A program made the position numbers and the translations under genes. The notes below the pieces were generated by a model. The model did no database searches and was not told where the DNA came from. It saw only the letters and a list, made by a program, of their open reading frames with translations. Below, piece after piece: positions 11,622 to 24,869 of a DNA stretch of 64,000 bases. The stretch's first letter is position 1. Every line of letters starts with the position of its first letter. The stretch covers positions 22,691,969 through 22,755,968 of the forward strand of contig JAKTNV010000004.1 in the NCBI GenBank assembly GCA_022747635.1. The letters are read 5' to 3'. This DNA is from Hetaerina americana (taxonomy: Eukaryota; Arthropoda; Insecta; Odonata; Calopterygidae).

Positions 11622-14600
11622 ATATTTATTCCATGTGAATGAATGCATATATTTATTGATTTATAGCAACCGTGAACTTTGTTACATTAAAAAGGTATCC
11701 TTATCTTAAAAAAAAAATTACCTGAAGATCCTCCGCACACGCCATGCAATCACATTGCTTTATCGTGCTATGAGGATAATAAAATTTAGAGTTACACACC
11801 GATTTGCTAAAAACAACTACAGACCACCACGACTACTATCCTCTGAAACTGAAAACTTTTTCATCGACCTTTTATATTCGTGACAAGCCGTCATTTATAT
11901 ATATGCAACGGTAGGTTGTTGAAATACCATTTATTGATAAATTCCCAAATTATTTTGTTTACTAGACTTAAGAGTACCATGCTCCGTCCTCTAAAATCCT
12001 ACCTTTAAGCATCAACGCATTAAGTTAACTGCGAAAACATTAATCATTTAAATAATACTGTTATTGATAGGAGAGTTTATTATAAAAGAAAGATAGCAAA
12101 AGGCCATTGATGCAGAATCGTGGACAGGTGGACGAAGAATATTTCTAATTCATATGCCCACTCTCGGGTCGATGAAGTCGGCACACTAATTTTTTTTACT
12201 TTATTCTCAAAGCCCTTACAATTTAATATCATTCTTTCTTGATGGAGAATTTTTTACTACATCCCATCTCAACGGAAGTCATCAACAGGCCTCGAGCGCA
12301 CGGCTGCGTTAAAGGGTGAGGAAACAAAAAGGAGGCAGTGGTTGGAGCAAGGAACGCGACAAAGGCGCATTCGAATGAGAGAATTTTTGGCAGGACCCTC
12401 CCTCTACTCATCTGATCTAAAACTTGGCGTCGAACAACAGCGGACCGAGCCAAAATAAAGTGCTAAGACCCAAACATTGTGTGCTTCGATTATGAATTTT
12501 TCAATTCTTAATCCACATACCACGACCCGGGCGTTTCAAACGAACGTTGCAGGTTTTTCTCTCCTCGGCCAACTAACACGACTCTTCTCAGTCGGAGCCT
12601 AGAAATCACACGCGATTCTTTAACGATGCGAGACACGCCAGCTGCCCGCGTTCCCCTCTCTATTGCCGTTATTAAGTAGCGATCAAATAAGCCTTCTCTC
12701 CTCCCTCCTTTCGTCACGAAATCCTCTTCTGAATATTATTTTGAGCTCAACTACGTCCGACGCTGTGGGAGAAAATGGAATCTAGGGGGAAGGTGTTTCG
12801 GATAGAATAATGGGACAGAAGCAAGGAGGAAACGAGCAAGGAAGCATTACAGGTCCAAACCTATTTAAATGAAGCATAAATGTTTCAAAATTTGACAAGC
12901 ATATTACGTAATATTTTTAGAGCCTTACCCTACATACCTCTGCATGTTGGAATACATCCATTTAGACACGTTCCACTTATCTGATGAACTGTCACGTCGA
13001 AGAGCCTCTCCAACATTTTCTGTCCATAAATTTCTTTTGCTTCTTAATCTCAACTAAGATAAATCCAAAGAGCTTGGTGGCTTCTCAAGATTCTCTCAAC
13101 ACAAAAATTGCACGGTTGAATACCCATTTACTAAAAGTCGCTGTTATTTACCAGTATCTATAAATGTAAGATTCGGGACCAAGTTTTGTACCACAGTTAA
13201 TATTTTTTGATTAAATTGTGCAAAACTTTATGTAAAAGGGAAAAGGTATGAGAATAAATACTAATAACAAATCCAATAATGCACTTAGTACAATTTTACG
13301 TATTATGTTACAACTATTTATAGGTTAGCTGCATGAATTTACGTAACTTATTTGAACAAGAAAACCCATGCTTACAGATAACTACGAAGGCCAGTTATTG
13401 AATAAAGGGAGTTACATTTCATTCTAATTCCTCAGCAAACATTTCGAGCGGGAATTAATTGCTTAATGATGGGAATCCAGGACATTATTCCCCCGTATTT
13501 AGAATTCTGGAAGAGTAACGAGTATTTCACTTAATGAATATCAGCCAATTACCTCTTAAAACACTTAACTTTTCCTTCACCTGATCTTTATTATTGATGT
13601 GGTACGATTCTCTAAACGGGCAGTCAAAGGTCAATTCGCACGCAAATTGCTGTCATTCAGAGAAATCGTGAGAATTATTTACCAAATAAAACCCCTATCG
13701 TTTCCAAAAAAAATAAGACCAATCTCCTAGTTCTCATGCAAAGAAATTAAATTTAGCAATGTACTTATTGCAGCTAATTGTGCCTAAAATTGTTCAGGTT
13801 TAACAGGAAATATATTCAACATTCATAATGTGCCTGAAAAAATATCACGCAAGAACAGGTAGTTAAATTGAAGTACGCGGATACAGTTCTCGCAAGGTGT
13901 TGCAAGTTGAAATCGGTCGATGACCGAATCCAACTAACAAATACACACTTCTTTCCAAATTTTAATATATTCTGGATGGAAAACTTTGCTTATATATGTG
14001 ATGTTAGGTTTACATGGCCTCCCGCATCCTTTCATGGTGCAAAGCAAAAATCTACAGTTCATATCAAAGAATGGATTATTCTTACTCATGCATTGGTTCC
14101 AATTTAATTAATATGTTCTTTACTGGATGATAAGTACTGGTATAAAATTGAGGCAATTTAGGAAGAAGGCAAATCCGGCAGGTGATGGAAAAAATTGCAC
14201 TATTGTAGCATGCCAATATATTATTAATATAATTTGTAAATTATTTCAGTATTTAAAATCTCTTTCGCTAGTTATAAATTTATCATTTCTAATTGAGGAA
14301 AGTTAATAAGTTTAAGATAAGTTGAATACGTTTGTATGCAGGTTAGTAGCGAACTTTAAGTAGCGATTCGTAATAAAAATAAATGATTAATTTCTTATAG
14401 CCTACCAGTTGTCACGCAGAAATTCGGTTTGAGAGGTTAAGATCACCCCTTAGCTCACACAGTACAACGCCAAACTATTTGCTGAATTCACTGATATGGT
14501 ATGAAGGCCAATTTCTTTCACCACCCTCATAGACCAAAAATGTTAACACTTTTAGGTTAATTTGTTTCGTAAACATTTAAACTAGGTCGAAGGTACACAG

Positions 14601-14879
14601 TTTTGGCAATGGAGAATTTACGAAAATGGGATTTAATGCAGAGCTGCAAACCTTGCTAGGGCGTCTTTTAACCTAATTATCTCATAGAGAATCTATTTTT
14701 CAAAAGGAAAGGAAAGCAGAGTTTACATTATTTCAATATGTTACATAAAAGTAAATTAACACACTAATTTGTGGATTTTAAAATATTAAATATTTCTGTT
14801 TAAGTCTTTCAAAACAGCTTGCCCCTACAGTCATACCGCCACCATGATCATCTACCTAGCTAACGATGCATTGGCAATT
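11622..14879. other. Gene-free AT-rich stretch
   Basis: No recognisable gene or transposon. A moderately CpG-containing patch lies at about 12270-12720 with short open frames that I do not recognise. Confidence 0.45.
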
Positions 14880-15145
14880 TACCTACCCCTCTCAGCAAAA
14901 CACTCCACAAAATCCACCCTTAAAATGAGTCCCTCTTCAATTCTGCCTACTTTCTACCTTCATTCCATCCATACTGATTCTAATCCCGCCCCTTCATTGG
15001 TGGCCCAACATTCTCCTCTCTTCTTCAGTCTTCAAAACCCCTTGCCAATCAATATGCCTTTCATACATATAACCTGCCTCCTTTGGATTTTTCCCAACAA
15101 TCCTCTCTACTCTACCACCGTATTCACTTCCTCATTTCTTTTCTT
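14880..15145 (-). mobile_element. Non-LTR retrotransposon tail, minus strand
   Basis: The plus strand is strongly pyrimidine-rich. On the minus strand, frames give NPKEAGYMYERHIDWQGVLK, then ERRMLGHQ, then RISMDGMK. This parallels the 28.5-kb copy (GMLKTVIEGRMLGKR followed by IGMLDGMK). The sequence near 15110-15145 also resembles the plus-strand bases at 45425-45460 and 26570-26600, which belong to other minus-strand copies. Several stops and frameshifts mark it as a relic. Confidence 0.5.
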
Positions 15146-15149
15146 ACGT

Positions 15150-15410
15150 ATTTTAATTGGCCATGCTGAAGACTGTGGTGAAGGATAGGATGTTAAGGAA
15201 TGGAGAAGGGTGGGAAAGGGATAAGCATGGTAAACAGAATAATGGGAGATAAAAAGTAATCATAAAATAAATAATCATAAGATAAGAGTAATTGTAAAAT
15301 ATTTAAAAAGTTGAGAGTCAGTTTGTCTTTTCATACGGAGCTGGAAAGTGTAGCTATGATGAGTTAGTGACCATCCAAAACCTTAATTAAGCAATTGACT
15401 ACCAAAAATA
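15150..15410 (+). mobile_element. Non-LTR retrotransposon 3' end, plus strand
   Basis: The plus strand reads MLKTVVKDRMLRNGEG from about 15162, a direct match to the MLKTVIEGRMLGKRG tail at 28.5 kb. About 170 bp downstream, 15370-15385 reads accatccaaaacctta, which matches the 3' UTR of the 28.5-kb copy (28733-28750, ccatccaaaaacctacctta). Shared coding tail plus shared 3' UTR indicate the same family. It abuts an oppositely oriented tail on its left, a head-to-head pair. Confidence 0.55.
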
Positions 15411-18400
15411 AAAATATTATAGTTAATATTTAATCTTATTTTGATGTGATACATACAGTTTAGAAATAAATTACATCATCAATTATTATATTACCTATCT
15501 TCAATAATGTGACAATGTAAAAATGGCACCTGACGCAATGATGCCTGTTTTTAATGAATATCAAGTGATTCAAAGATATTTGCTTAAACAGTTTTAACGC
15601 AGCATGACAAGCTTTGTGAACATCATATCGCTGAACTATATCTTAAAGCATGCAAAGCATTTATGTTATTAAATTTAATTGCTGCTCAAATTCATTAAAT
15701 CATAAGATATTTCCTCAGTAATTTACGTGCCATTTTTTAATGCAAATTATTCAATACGTAATATTGTAGGCCATGGCGTAACTTTAATCATTCAGTTATC
15801 TGACAAAGGGCAGGCCAAACTGCACATCTTACTGATATCTGAAGTCACAATAAACGATTTCAGATCTAATACAATTGACAATTCCAAGGGAAAATATATT
15901 TTACACATTTTTTAAATTCAAAGGTACCAAACTCGTGGAAAATGAAACTGCTTCGGAGATAAAACAGCTGATATGTGGACAATTAAATTCTGCACACCTT
16001 ATCAAATTTAATCTTTGGCCTAATTTTTCGACTTTATTGAGAAAAGCGATAACGTGGACTATAGCTCCGTTCTAGAGGCTGATCATCATGGTTCGCCATA
16101 ATGTGTAAGCACCCATCTAGTAAGAAGTTAAGAAACGAAACAGAAAGCTGTTATTACTTAAGAGTTTACTAAATCAAACCCTAAAGATATACTCTGCGTA
16201 TCGTCAACGACTAATGTCGGCAATAAATGTGAATATAACTTTCATGGCCACCGTGGATTTAACGACATCGGTAGCGTTGATAAGTATGTGCTGCTTTTTA
16301 CTTGCGTGCAACAATTTAATTATGGCCAAAATCTTTATGCCACAAGTTAAAGCACATGATAAAAATCACAAAAAAGTCGACTCATGCTATAGCATATCAT
16401 GAAAATGTATTTTATTAATAAAATTAACTACCCCATATTTTTCCAGTTATTAAAGCTGTCCACATGTAATGTTTGTCCACTTTAATAGTCCATCTCACAT
16501 TACAAACTCAAGGTATAAAAGAAATTCCAACCCAATCTAAGAAGTTAAAAAGATGGTTTTCTCTCCCATATCAAGTGAAGGCTTACCGAGTGCGTGTTAT
16601 TTTAATATGCGTAGCAAACGCCAACTGGTAACAGTTCCAAAGCAATTAAACGACTAAGGGCGATTGAGTATCATTAGCTGTCCTATCCATCACTTTGGGG
16701 TACAGATGCATATGCATTTACTCTTAGAAGAGTCAATTACGTTGAGTTGCATCAAATTACGAGCCTAAATGCATTATTAACATTCGTGACCGGATCTCAA
16801 GAACTGATAAGGAAATCAGACACTAGGAAAATGAGGTCACTGATCCCCTCTAGTCCCTCTAATTCTTCATGGAATCGAAAGCAGGTACACAGCAAAGCAG
16901 TGAAAAGCAATCGTTTACAATGAGTAGCGACTAATTTCACCAGTACCTTTCCAAAATTCGACTACCTATGAGATATTTTAGTTTTCTTTAGAATGTTTTT
17001 GATGGAGATGTGTGGCTGAATAAAACTACGCTAGCAAATATGTGACTGGGATCTCAAATAATGCTTTGCTGAGCTATTCACTGACTCTCAGTGTATACGG
17101 ACCTATACACTGATTTTCATGATTTTGTCACTGACATACCTAACACACTATGGTATCGAATTGTAACTGCACAGGAAAGGTGTCAGGGAATAGAAATGGT
17201 AGGGCATTGAACTGGACTGAAACTCATTAAGTTAAATTTAACTCAACTGAAAAGTCCTTCGTTTGACCTGATTTCGCCTGAAGTTTCCAGAACGTACAAA
17301 GTGGTCATTACATTCTCCGCTATGTATTCTAAATTGAAAATCTTAATCTCGATTAACAGATTTATTCAGCTGTAAATTAATATTCATGAAAAAATTTACA
17401 AGGGATCTCTAACTATGCGGTGTCATCAATTACCCCTGAAAGGGATACCGTATAAAAAGCTAGAAAAATTATCAAACAAAGACTTTCATTCAGCTAATGA
17501 ACTACAGAAAATATTAGATAAGAACGAACGAAAAACTCATAATCTTAATGAACCTAATTTGCTTAATTCAGTTGCCGGAATAAAACTACCAACGCCTTTG
17601 CTGCAGAAAATACTCCATCACAGAACTTGGCGGAATCAAAGAAGCGGGCGATTTTAATTTCAAATTACTTTATAGCTTTGCGATTCGTATTATTTGAATT
17701 GTAAAGCTCAGATTTCTCAATTTACATTAGACGAAAATAACTTCCAATTTTTTCCGCATTATGGATTAACACGTACGTAGCGATGGCAATCAGACCCCTG
17801 TACGTACATTAGTAATACACCTTAGACGTAGGGATTGGTTTCATATCCCGTGGAAGTGATTCGACGGAGCGAATTATGATCTCGGTTACACGGAAGTCAT
17901 AAAAATGAGCCAAGACAAAGAAGTATAATATTAAAAGAATACAAATCAAAATTCTGTTATTATGACGCCAGTCATACTATTTCATTCAATCTCGAGCCAG
18001 GTCACAAATTTCTGCTCCCGACACTTCCCTTCCTCCTACATATCATCCACTCATACCCTCCCAAATCTGACCTGGTAGGTGACATCCCGAACGGAAGACA
18101 AGGCCGTGGAGGAAGGGAGAGTGAGACAACTTCCGATGCCAAAGGTCAAATTATGCGTTAATACTAGAATAGAGCCCTCGAGATATCTGCTCTTTTTGAT
18201 CCTGACTCAAAAACGAATCTTACAAGCCCGTGGTCACTCACAAAAAATATTCTTTTCGTTTCCAATCAAACTCCTCTTTCTTTACCGCCACTATCTCTGT
18301 TAAATTCAGATCTTAGTTTACTTGTTTTTCTTAGAATGGCTAGTTAAATATGTATGATCAGAAATTAAGGCATTCCATACAATGCTCGCTGTATAACTAA

Positions 18401-18599
18401 ATGTCATACTATTTTATGGAATACACTATCATTGTTCAGCTTCTTGATAGTAATTAGTAATTTATTCAAATTCTCAACTATTGACTTATGAAAATACAAG
18501 TTGAGTCAGAATGGACTCCTTAGTTTTAAAAAATCACTGAAAGGCACGCAGGTAAATAAGGGGAGTAAGAGTAGCCGCGTTAGCTGTAAGAAACAACGT
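15411..18599. other. Gene-free AT-rich stretch
   Basis: Only short open frames, none recognised. One at 17415-17657 (80 codons) is lysine- and asparagine-rich and low in complexity. Confidence 0.45.
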
Positions 18600-19335
18600 T
18601 ATTTTTAGTAGTTACCATGCAATGTTCTGGTAAGCATCGACGTTATGTCGTAGAAAAGTTCTATACGAACAATGATAATGGGGTGGCGACGCAGAGGGCT
18701 GAAGATAGCGATGAAGCGTATTCTCAACGCTCCGGCTCAGTAAATAAGCATACTTTCATTATTAGGTGGCTGAGAGCCCTCGAGAACTTCTCCCATGACC
18801 TTTTCTTAGCCCCAAAGTGACAGTTTGGTGCGCTGTGTCCTCCATAGGCATTATTGGGCCTTCCTTTTTTGCATCACGAGGTTAAACTGTTACTGTGAAC
18901 TCTGTGCGCTATTGTGAGATGCTGGAGAACTCTTTGCTCCCCAAAATGGAAGAGTATAGTGAAGAATATTACTGGGCAGCCTTTTGGTTTCAAGAGGATG
19001 GCGCTATGGCTCATCATCCGTCGTTCCCGCCAAATCCTGCAAGAAAAATTTCCTGGTCACCTAATCTCCTTACGAGGGGATGTTCCATGGCTCCCCGGAT
19101 TTGAGCCCATGTGATTTTTTCTTTGGGGAGATCTCAAAGCTGAGGTTTATTAAGTACAAACAAGGGCCTTGAAAACTCCCAAGGAGGCAATTACCAATTT
19201 CATTGCTGGAATAACGTAAGATATGCTGAGAAGAGTTTTAGAAAACTTTTTGAACGACTCAATATGTTCATCGCTCACCAGGATGCAATGATTCTCAAAG
19301 CCTAGCGAAAAAAATGGCATTGGCTGTAGTTTTCA
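18600..19335 (+). mobile_element. Tc1/mariner-superfamily transposon relic
   Basis: Broken transposase on the plus strand. The N-terminal part (from 18617) reads KHRRYVVEKFYTNNDNGVAT and resembles the helix-turn-helix start found in a group of insect mariner-like proteins. After a large internal deletion the DDE domain resumes with TVNSVRYCEMLENSLLPKM (from about 18890), then FWFQEDGAMAHH (about 18981-19015; the D is the second catalytic acid). After a frameshift come FPGHLISLRGDVPW and EPCDFFFG. The C-terminal MLRRVLENF is at about 19222-19248. The first catalytic D lies in the deleted part and the third, normally in PRSPDLSPCD, is lost in a small deletion. Flanking terminal inverted repeats were not found. 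It is inactive and old. Confidence 0.85.
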
Positions 19336-20648
19336 GAAATAAAACATTATTTTGATTATCTTGGTTGGTTTGCTTACAATTCATCCGTCAAATCAGAGAG
19401 TCTATTCTAACTCACTCTATACATTCAACGTACTCATTTTCATTCAATTATTAATCAGCTGGTAAAATGTTCCCAAATTCATGTATTACATTATAAATGC
19501 AATATTTTATATCCCTAGCTTCCTTGCCCTACAAATTGAATTAATCTTTACTTACCAGAAGATAATTTTCCAATAATAGAAGGCAATATAGTATTTTAAA
19601 GGGCATATGTAATGCATTTAAGAATGGTATGCATGCATGTGTGAATACGTTAATGTGGATAATTCCCTGCGCGTTGCCACGCGGACATATAACCAGCTCT
19701 AGATAACGATTAGGAATTATTTTTTCGTAAAAGTTATGGCAAATGACAACTAAGCCTTTCAACTATATTATTTTTGTGGGTTCTCGACATTATTGTTTCT
19801 ATTGTTCGGGGCTTGTTTCGGGAAGAGCTAGTATCTAAATTCCTTACCCAGTTGCCTATTATCCGTGTTATAACTGTGTAATCTGCTGACATTATGCGGA
19901 GTTATTACAAATCCTTCAAGTCCATGAGTACAACTGACACCATTCTACCTTTCAACAAATCACACATAAATTTGGTTTCCTATCTTTTAACCGGAAGCTT
20001 AAATTGCAATGACGCCCAAATGTCTGCTTTCTTCTCGAGCCTTTATAACGAAGTTGGTGGATTTCCTAAGGTCAATGAGATTTGTTAATTAAATTTCCCT
20101 TCGATGACACTGATGATAAAGGGCTCAAGCTTTAACTGTGCTAAATTAATTCTAGACCTTTATTCTCTTTCACATCTGCATCAACTTTACATAAAATTCC
20201 TAAAAAATATAATTTTTGTGTTGCTGTAGACTGTCTAACCCATGAAAAGCGAAAGCTAGTCACTAATGCTAAACTCGTAATGACCAACTTCATACTCTCT
20301 TTAATTTTTCATCACACACCAAGTATCCCTTTCCTTTCACTTCAAAAGTTCATCACAGAGTACTTTAAGCTTTAATTCTATTCACGGGTCATTACATCAT
20401 CTTGAAATTTTCCTGAGCTTTGTGTAACTTAAGAGTCATTTTGTCCAGAAAGTGGGAATGTAAGCGTGATATAACAGTAATCATCAGCTCACTAATAGAA
20501 CAGAACATATAATCCATTCAATATGTATTTGTTGGTGGATTTGGAGAAACTCCAATAGAGTTAATTAGGCAGAATTAATAAATTTACTGCAGAAGATCTG
20601 GGTAGGCTAGAGGGATAAGACGCTTTATCCACTACTTGTTCAGACTAC
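19336..20648. other. Gene-free AT-rich stretch
   Basis: No gene recognised; only short unsupported frames. Confidence 0.45.
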
Positions 20649-21187
20649 AGAATTCAATAATATAAAATTGTTTGCCTGTCATTAACATCAGAAAAGATAA
20701 GGTTTGAATCCGTCAGTTCATCCTCATATTCCAGTTTGTGGAGCATTATATAGTATTTCCATTCCAATCCTTTCAGTTTTAATTTCATATCTTTCTCCTT
20801 ATTTTAAGTGTTTCTGTTATCGATCGCGTTCTATGGCATCACCATTCGATTTTTGGTCAATCACTTTACCTTTCGGAGGTTTACTAATTATAGTCATGAA
20901 TATGGTTTAAATTTCTGTCCTATTAAAAGTTAGAAAGCCATTTTCCTTAAATATTGAAAGCATGTTTTCTTATAACAACACAAATCATTGAAGTCGTAGT
21001 GGCAAAGCTGATTTTCAAAGGTAATTCATGAGTGTAAAGTTGCCATATTTACATTTTAAAGCTATGATAGGATATTATTTCATTCGTATCAAGGATTACA
21101 ACTTACCGTTATGACAAAGAGGATTTTACCTGAATATTTTATAATTAGTTTTTCTGAGTTTAATCTTCCATAGAAATGAAATCATTT
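20649..21187 (+). repeat. Left arm of 1.77-kb foldback structure
   Basis: This arm of about 540 bp is the reverse complement of 21870-22414. Shared blocks include ccgtcagttcatcctc, atttccattccaatcctttc, tgttatcgatcgcg, aaaatggctttctaac (right-arm strand) and tgaaatcattt at the inner end. By eye the arms are roughly 90 percent identical with small indels. The outer end begins with agaattcaa. Parallel short open frames in both arms (LSPYF...CYRSR...GGLLIIVMNM) differ by frame-breaking changes outside that block and probably only reflect the DNA duplication. Confidence 0.93.
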
Positions 21188-21869
21188 GGAAAATAAAATG
21201 ACAGATCAGTGCTAGTTACCATTTATAAGAAAACAATTTCCACTAATTCATGAAATAATCAAACCAGACGCATTACCTCGTCTATATCAATACTGCTGAG
21301 AATTCTTCTGGCGATCACTATAAAATAAGGATTTAGTTTACTCACTCAGTTCTGTGAGCATATACTCGAGAATCGTAAGAGGAAAACTCTTCACACTGGC
21401 TGGAAATGTTCGCGGAACAGGTATTTAAAATAGATGCTTTCAGAAAATAACATAAATTGCTTATTAAATTACCATTAAATCGGTTGGCATCAGTCACTGC
21501 GTGATAAAAAATCAAGCGCATATCCACCGACCCGCCCAGACTTCCAGAAAATGGCTGTTTTGTTTTGAATCTCAATGGGGTCATTCATCCTCATTTGAAA
21601 AATTAATGTACTCTGAAGTTTGGTTGACTTGTGCTGAAAAAATAATTCATCGCCAAACCTATTCATCAAGAAATATCATTTATCATCAAGAATATCATTA
21701 TAAATGAAATCCTACCGACTTGAGAAAACCTATTACCTTATCAGAGAATATGCCAAATACTCGATTCGAGGCGCATCACTGAACGAAACAATCGCGCTGA
21801 CGATTAGCTTCGCGCAGAACGAAGAAATTAATTTATAAGAGAGGGAAACCTTGCTTCACGGATGCCTAA
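21188..21869. other. Spacer of the foldback structure
   Basis: 682 bp between the two inverted arms. It carries a 68-codon plus-strand and an 80-codon minus-strand frame with no recognised motif. It also has a short internal direct repeat, tcatcaagaa followed by tatcatt, at about 21664-21700. No transposase signature is visible. If the arms are terminal inverted repeats, this would be the core of a non-autonomous element. Confidence 0.5.
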
Positions 21870-22414
21870 AAATGATTTCATTTCTATGGAAGATTGAACT
21901 CAGAAAAACTAATTATAAAATATTCAGGTAACATCCTCTTTGTCATAACGGCAAGTTTTAATCCTTGATACGAATGAAATAATATCCTATCATAGCTTTA
22001 AAATGTATCTATGGCAACTTTATACAAATGAGTCACCAACTTTGAAAATCTGCTTTGCCACTACGACTTCAATGAATTGTGTCGTCATAACAAAACATGC
22101 TTTCAACATTTAAGGAAAATGGCTTTCTAACTTTTTAATAGGACAGCAATTCTAATCATGTTCATGACTATGATAAGTAATCCTCCCGAAAGGTAAGTAA
22201 AGTGATTGACAAAAATTCGAAAGGTGATGCCATAAAAACGCGATCGATAACAGAAACCATTAAAATAAGGAGAAAGATACAAAATTAAAACTGAAAGGAT
22301 TGGAATGGAAATATAATGCTCCACAAAATGGAATAGGAGGATGAACTGACGGATTTAAACTTTATTTTTTCTGATGTTGATGACAGGAAAATGAATATTA
22401 TATTTTTGAATTCT
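21870..22414 (-). repeat. Right arm of 1.77-kb foldback structure
   Basis: Reverse complement of 20649-21187, with the same blocks in mirrored order. It starts with aaatgatttcatttctatgg at the inner end and ends near tttttgaattct at the outer end. Small indels separate the arms; for example, the left arm has a few extra bases near 20750 and this arm has extra bases near the aggtaagtaaag segment. No target-site duplication is evident next to either outer boundary. Confidence 0.93.
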
Positions 22415-24869
22415 AATGAATTATCTATAGCGTTACGCATAGGGGCACTTCGCGACAATCTCAAAGTTAATGATAGACAGAAACATCCTAAAATATAAGT
22501 GTAACTAGAGGAAAAATATGATATCTGTAAATTATAGAAGTCTCGAGGTAATTTTTCGATCAGCTGTTTTTTATTTTCAATAAATGCAATGTAATACCAG
22601 GGAAAATACCTGAAAAATGGTGGTTGTACAAGGAAAAGGACTTGCGATGTGTATAAAAATTAAAAATTATGTGTAGTAGGATGCTCCAAATTTTGCCCGC
22701 CGAGGGTGATCTGAAAAGTCCTCGGCCTGATGGTGAATATGACAATTTAGGTTTCCAAAAATGTTTTATATTTTAGCATAATATACTAATAATCAACCAA
22801 TTTTGCTTTGGAATATTTGCTAATGGAGAATAGTTAACCTTTATTTAATAGACAAAAATATAACCTTCATTTAGAGCAAACGGAGAGTACAAAAATCAGT
22901 GGCACATGTCTCTCAGGGTTGAAATTAAATGGGCATGAGGAAGAAACGGTGAAAATAGCAGATACAAGACAAGACAAGGCATTACCCAGACTGAACTGAG
23001 CTGTACTAAACTGAAAATTCCCCGGACAGCTCACAGACGGCTGTAGCATACCGATCTCTCCAAGGCACGTTTTGTTAAATGGGAACGAGAATAATGTTTC
23101 CTCCCGTGGGACGTAAAATTCACTGCATGTTTCCAAACCTCTCCCACACGCTATGCCAGATGGGACTAAAACAGCGTTCCAATATTTACTCTCGGGCTGT
23201 ATTTTCACCAAAGTTTCAAAAATCTAAACATCCATATTTTATTTGCACTTCGAGCGTGAAATCTACGACCACACGCACACACATGCTTAAAGAGAAAGAA
23301 ATTGATGAAAGCCGAGTCCCTATCGTTACCGGATTCAGTATCTCGTGCACCGCCTCTCCTCCCTCGAGTTCCCTATCCCCCTGAGGAATTTAAAGTTGAA
23401 CCGCGGGGTATTTTCGCAATCTCCACAGCGTATCCATCACCCACACTGCGAATTGAGCTCCCTCCTTCTTCTCCTTGGCCCCTCGCAGCATCTGCTGGGT
23501 TTACTGCTCACTTATCTCGAACCCCCTTCCTCTCCCCCCTCTCTCGGTGCGAGAGTTTTCGCTGCCTTGACGCCATATGCGTTCCTTCACTTGCAGCGGC
23601 GATCACGCGTGCAGCCAACACCACAACGATGCATCACTTTATGCCGGAGGATTCCTTTAGACGCATTAACGTCCAAAGGGCATTGCTAAAGGTAATGTTC
23701 ATAATAATGAAGGAACTTTAGTATCATATTTCCATGACTAAACAAATCGGTATTGGATTAACCTTATACGGACCGAATGATTCCGCTTTAATATTCGCAA
23801 TCTACCTCATCCGTAACACTCCTGAGAACGGTATAGCAATTAATGAAAGCAGAATATTACCTTGTTTGACCTATGACCAATCAGATGAAAAATGCAACGT
23901 TTCACGCTATAAATACTCCATGATCTTCGGGATCATGCATCACGCAACGGATAATGTACGCTCTTCACGCCACATGTGTGGTTGATTTTAGAGTTTAAGC
24001 GGATTGTCTAATTCAATTGAAGTTCGGATCTAAAAGTGAAGGTTAGCAATCAAAGGATTCTGCATTCTCGGGTTTCACCGCGTCGTTGTTTAATGCTAAC
24101 CATAGTTTCGCAGAAGTTGCATTCGGCGTCTTCAGGTTAGCAATCAAAGTTTTGACCTAATTTTCAATGTTTCAATTTAGAGTGGTCAAGAAGGGTGCTG
24201 GTGATAAACATCATGATTCAGAATCAGAATTTAACCCTTATGGCTGGTGTCCCTATTAGACAAATTATCTAAACGTCACTGCCTAGTATTAATAACGCAG
24301 CACCTCGGAAAAATACTTAAATTTTAGGCATTTGATGATTTTTAAAAAATATTTACGACTTTTAATATGCCAAAATCAAAATATTTTGTACAATTTCAGT
24401 TATTTGTAATAAGCTCGTCTCGTAATGCCAAGTAGATATTCTAAAGGAATCTCTTACAGGCATATAAAACAAATATCAAGCGGTTATGTTTCACAAAAAA
24501 CAGTTAATGATGCTTTTTATCTAAATGGACGTAAATATTATACATAAAAATGCTTTCAGTGACCTGATATAGCAAATGTTACAAAAATATTTTAAATATG
24601 AAATATACCAATTAATTGACTGTTTCACCCTCTAATTGTGCAGTAGATAAACAATCATTTGGATGTCAAGCTACTCTTTGTAATGAACACAATGATTAAA
24701 GAGATCAGTTACCTATTAAACGTATTGGTTAAACAGCCCTAACACTAAAACTTCTTTATTCGTGGTGACAAACTCAATCATTAAGGTAGTAGATGATAAA
24801 GGCAAGATATTACGGTTAACATCAAGGAAGAAGACTGCATTATTTTAGAATATGCCACACCCCATCCCA
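22415..24869. other. Gene-free stretch with a CpG/pyrimidine-rich patch
   Basis: A GC- and pyrimidine-rich patch at about 23340-23640 has overlapping open frames in two phases (up to 139 codons), typical of low-complexity CT-rich DNA. It could be regulatory or exonic, but nothing identifies it. The 15-base word ggttagcaatcaaag occurs twice, at about 24042 and 24136. Confidence 0.4.

Noticed and set aside
12961..13010. Hammerhead-like ctgatga...gtcgaag
   Set aside because: Stem II cannot form and the GAAA element is GAAG; treated as chance.
20704..20910. Matching open frames in both arms of the foldback (also 22127-22324)
   Set aside because: The similarity follows from the DNA inverted repeat; frames diverge through indels and carry no known domain.
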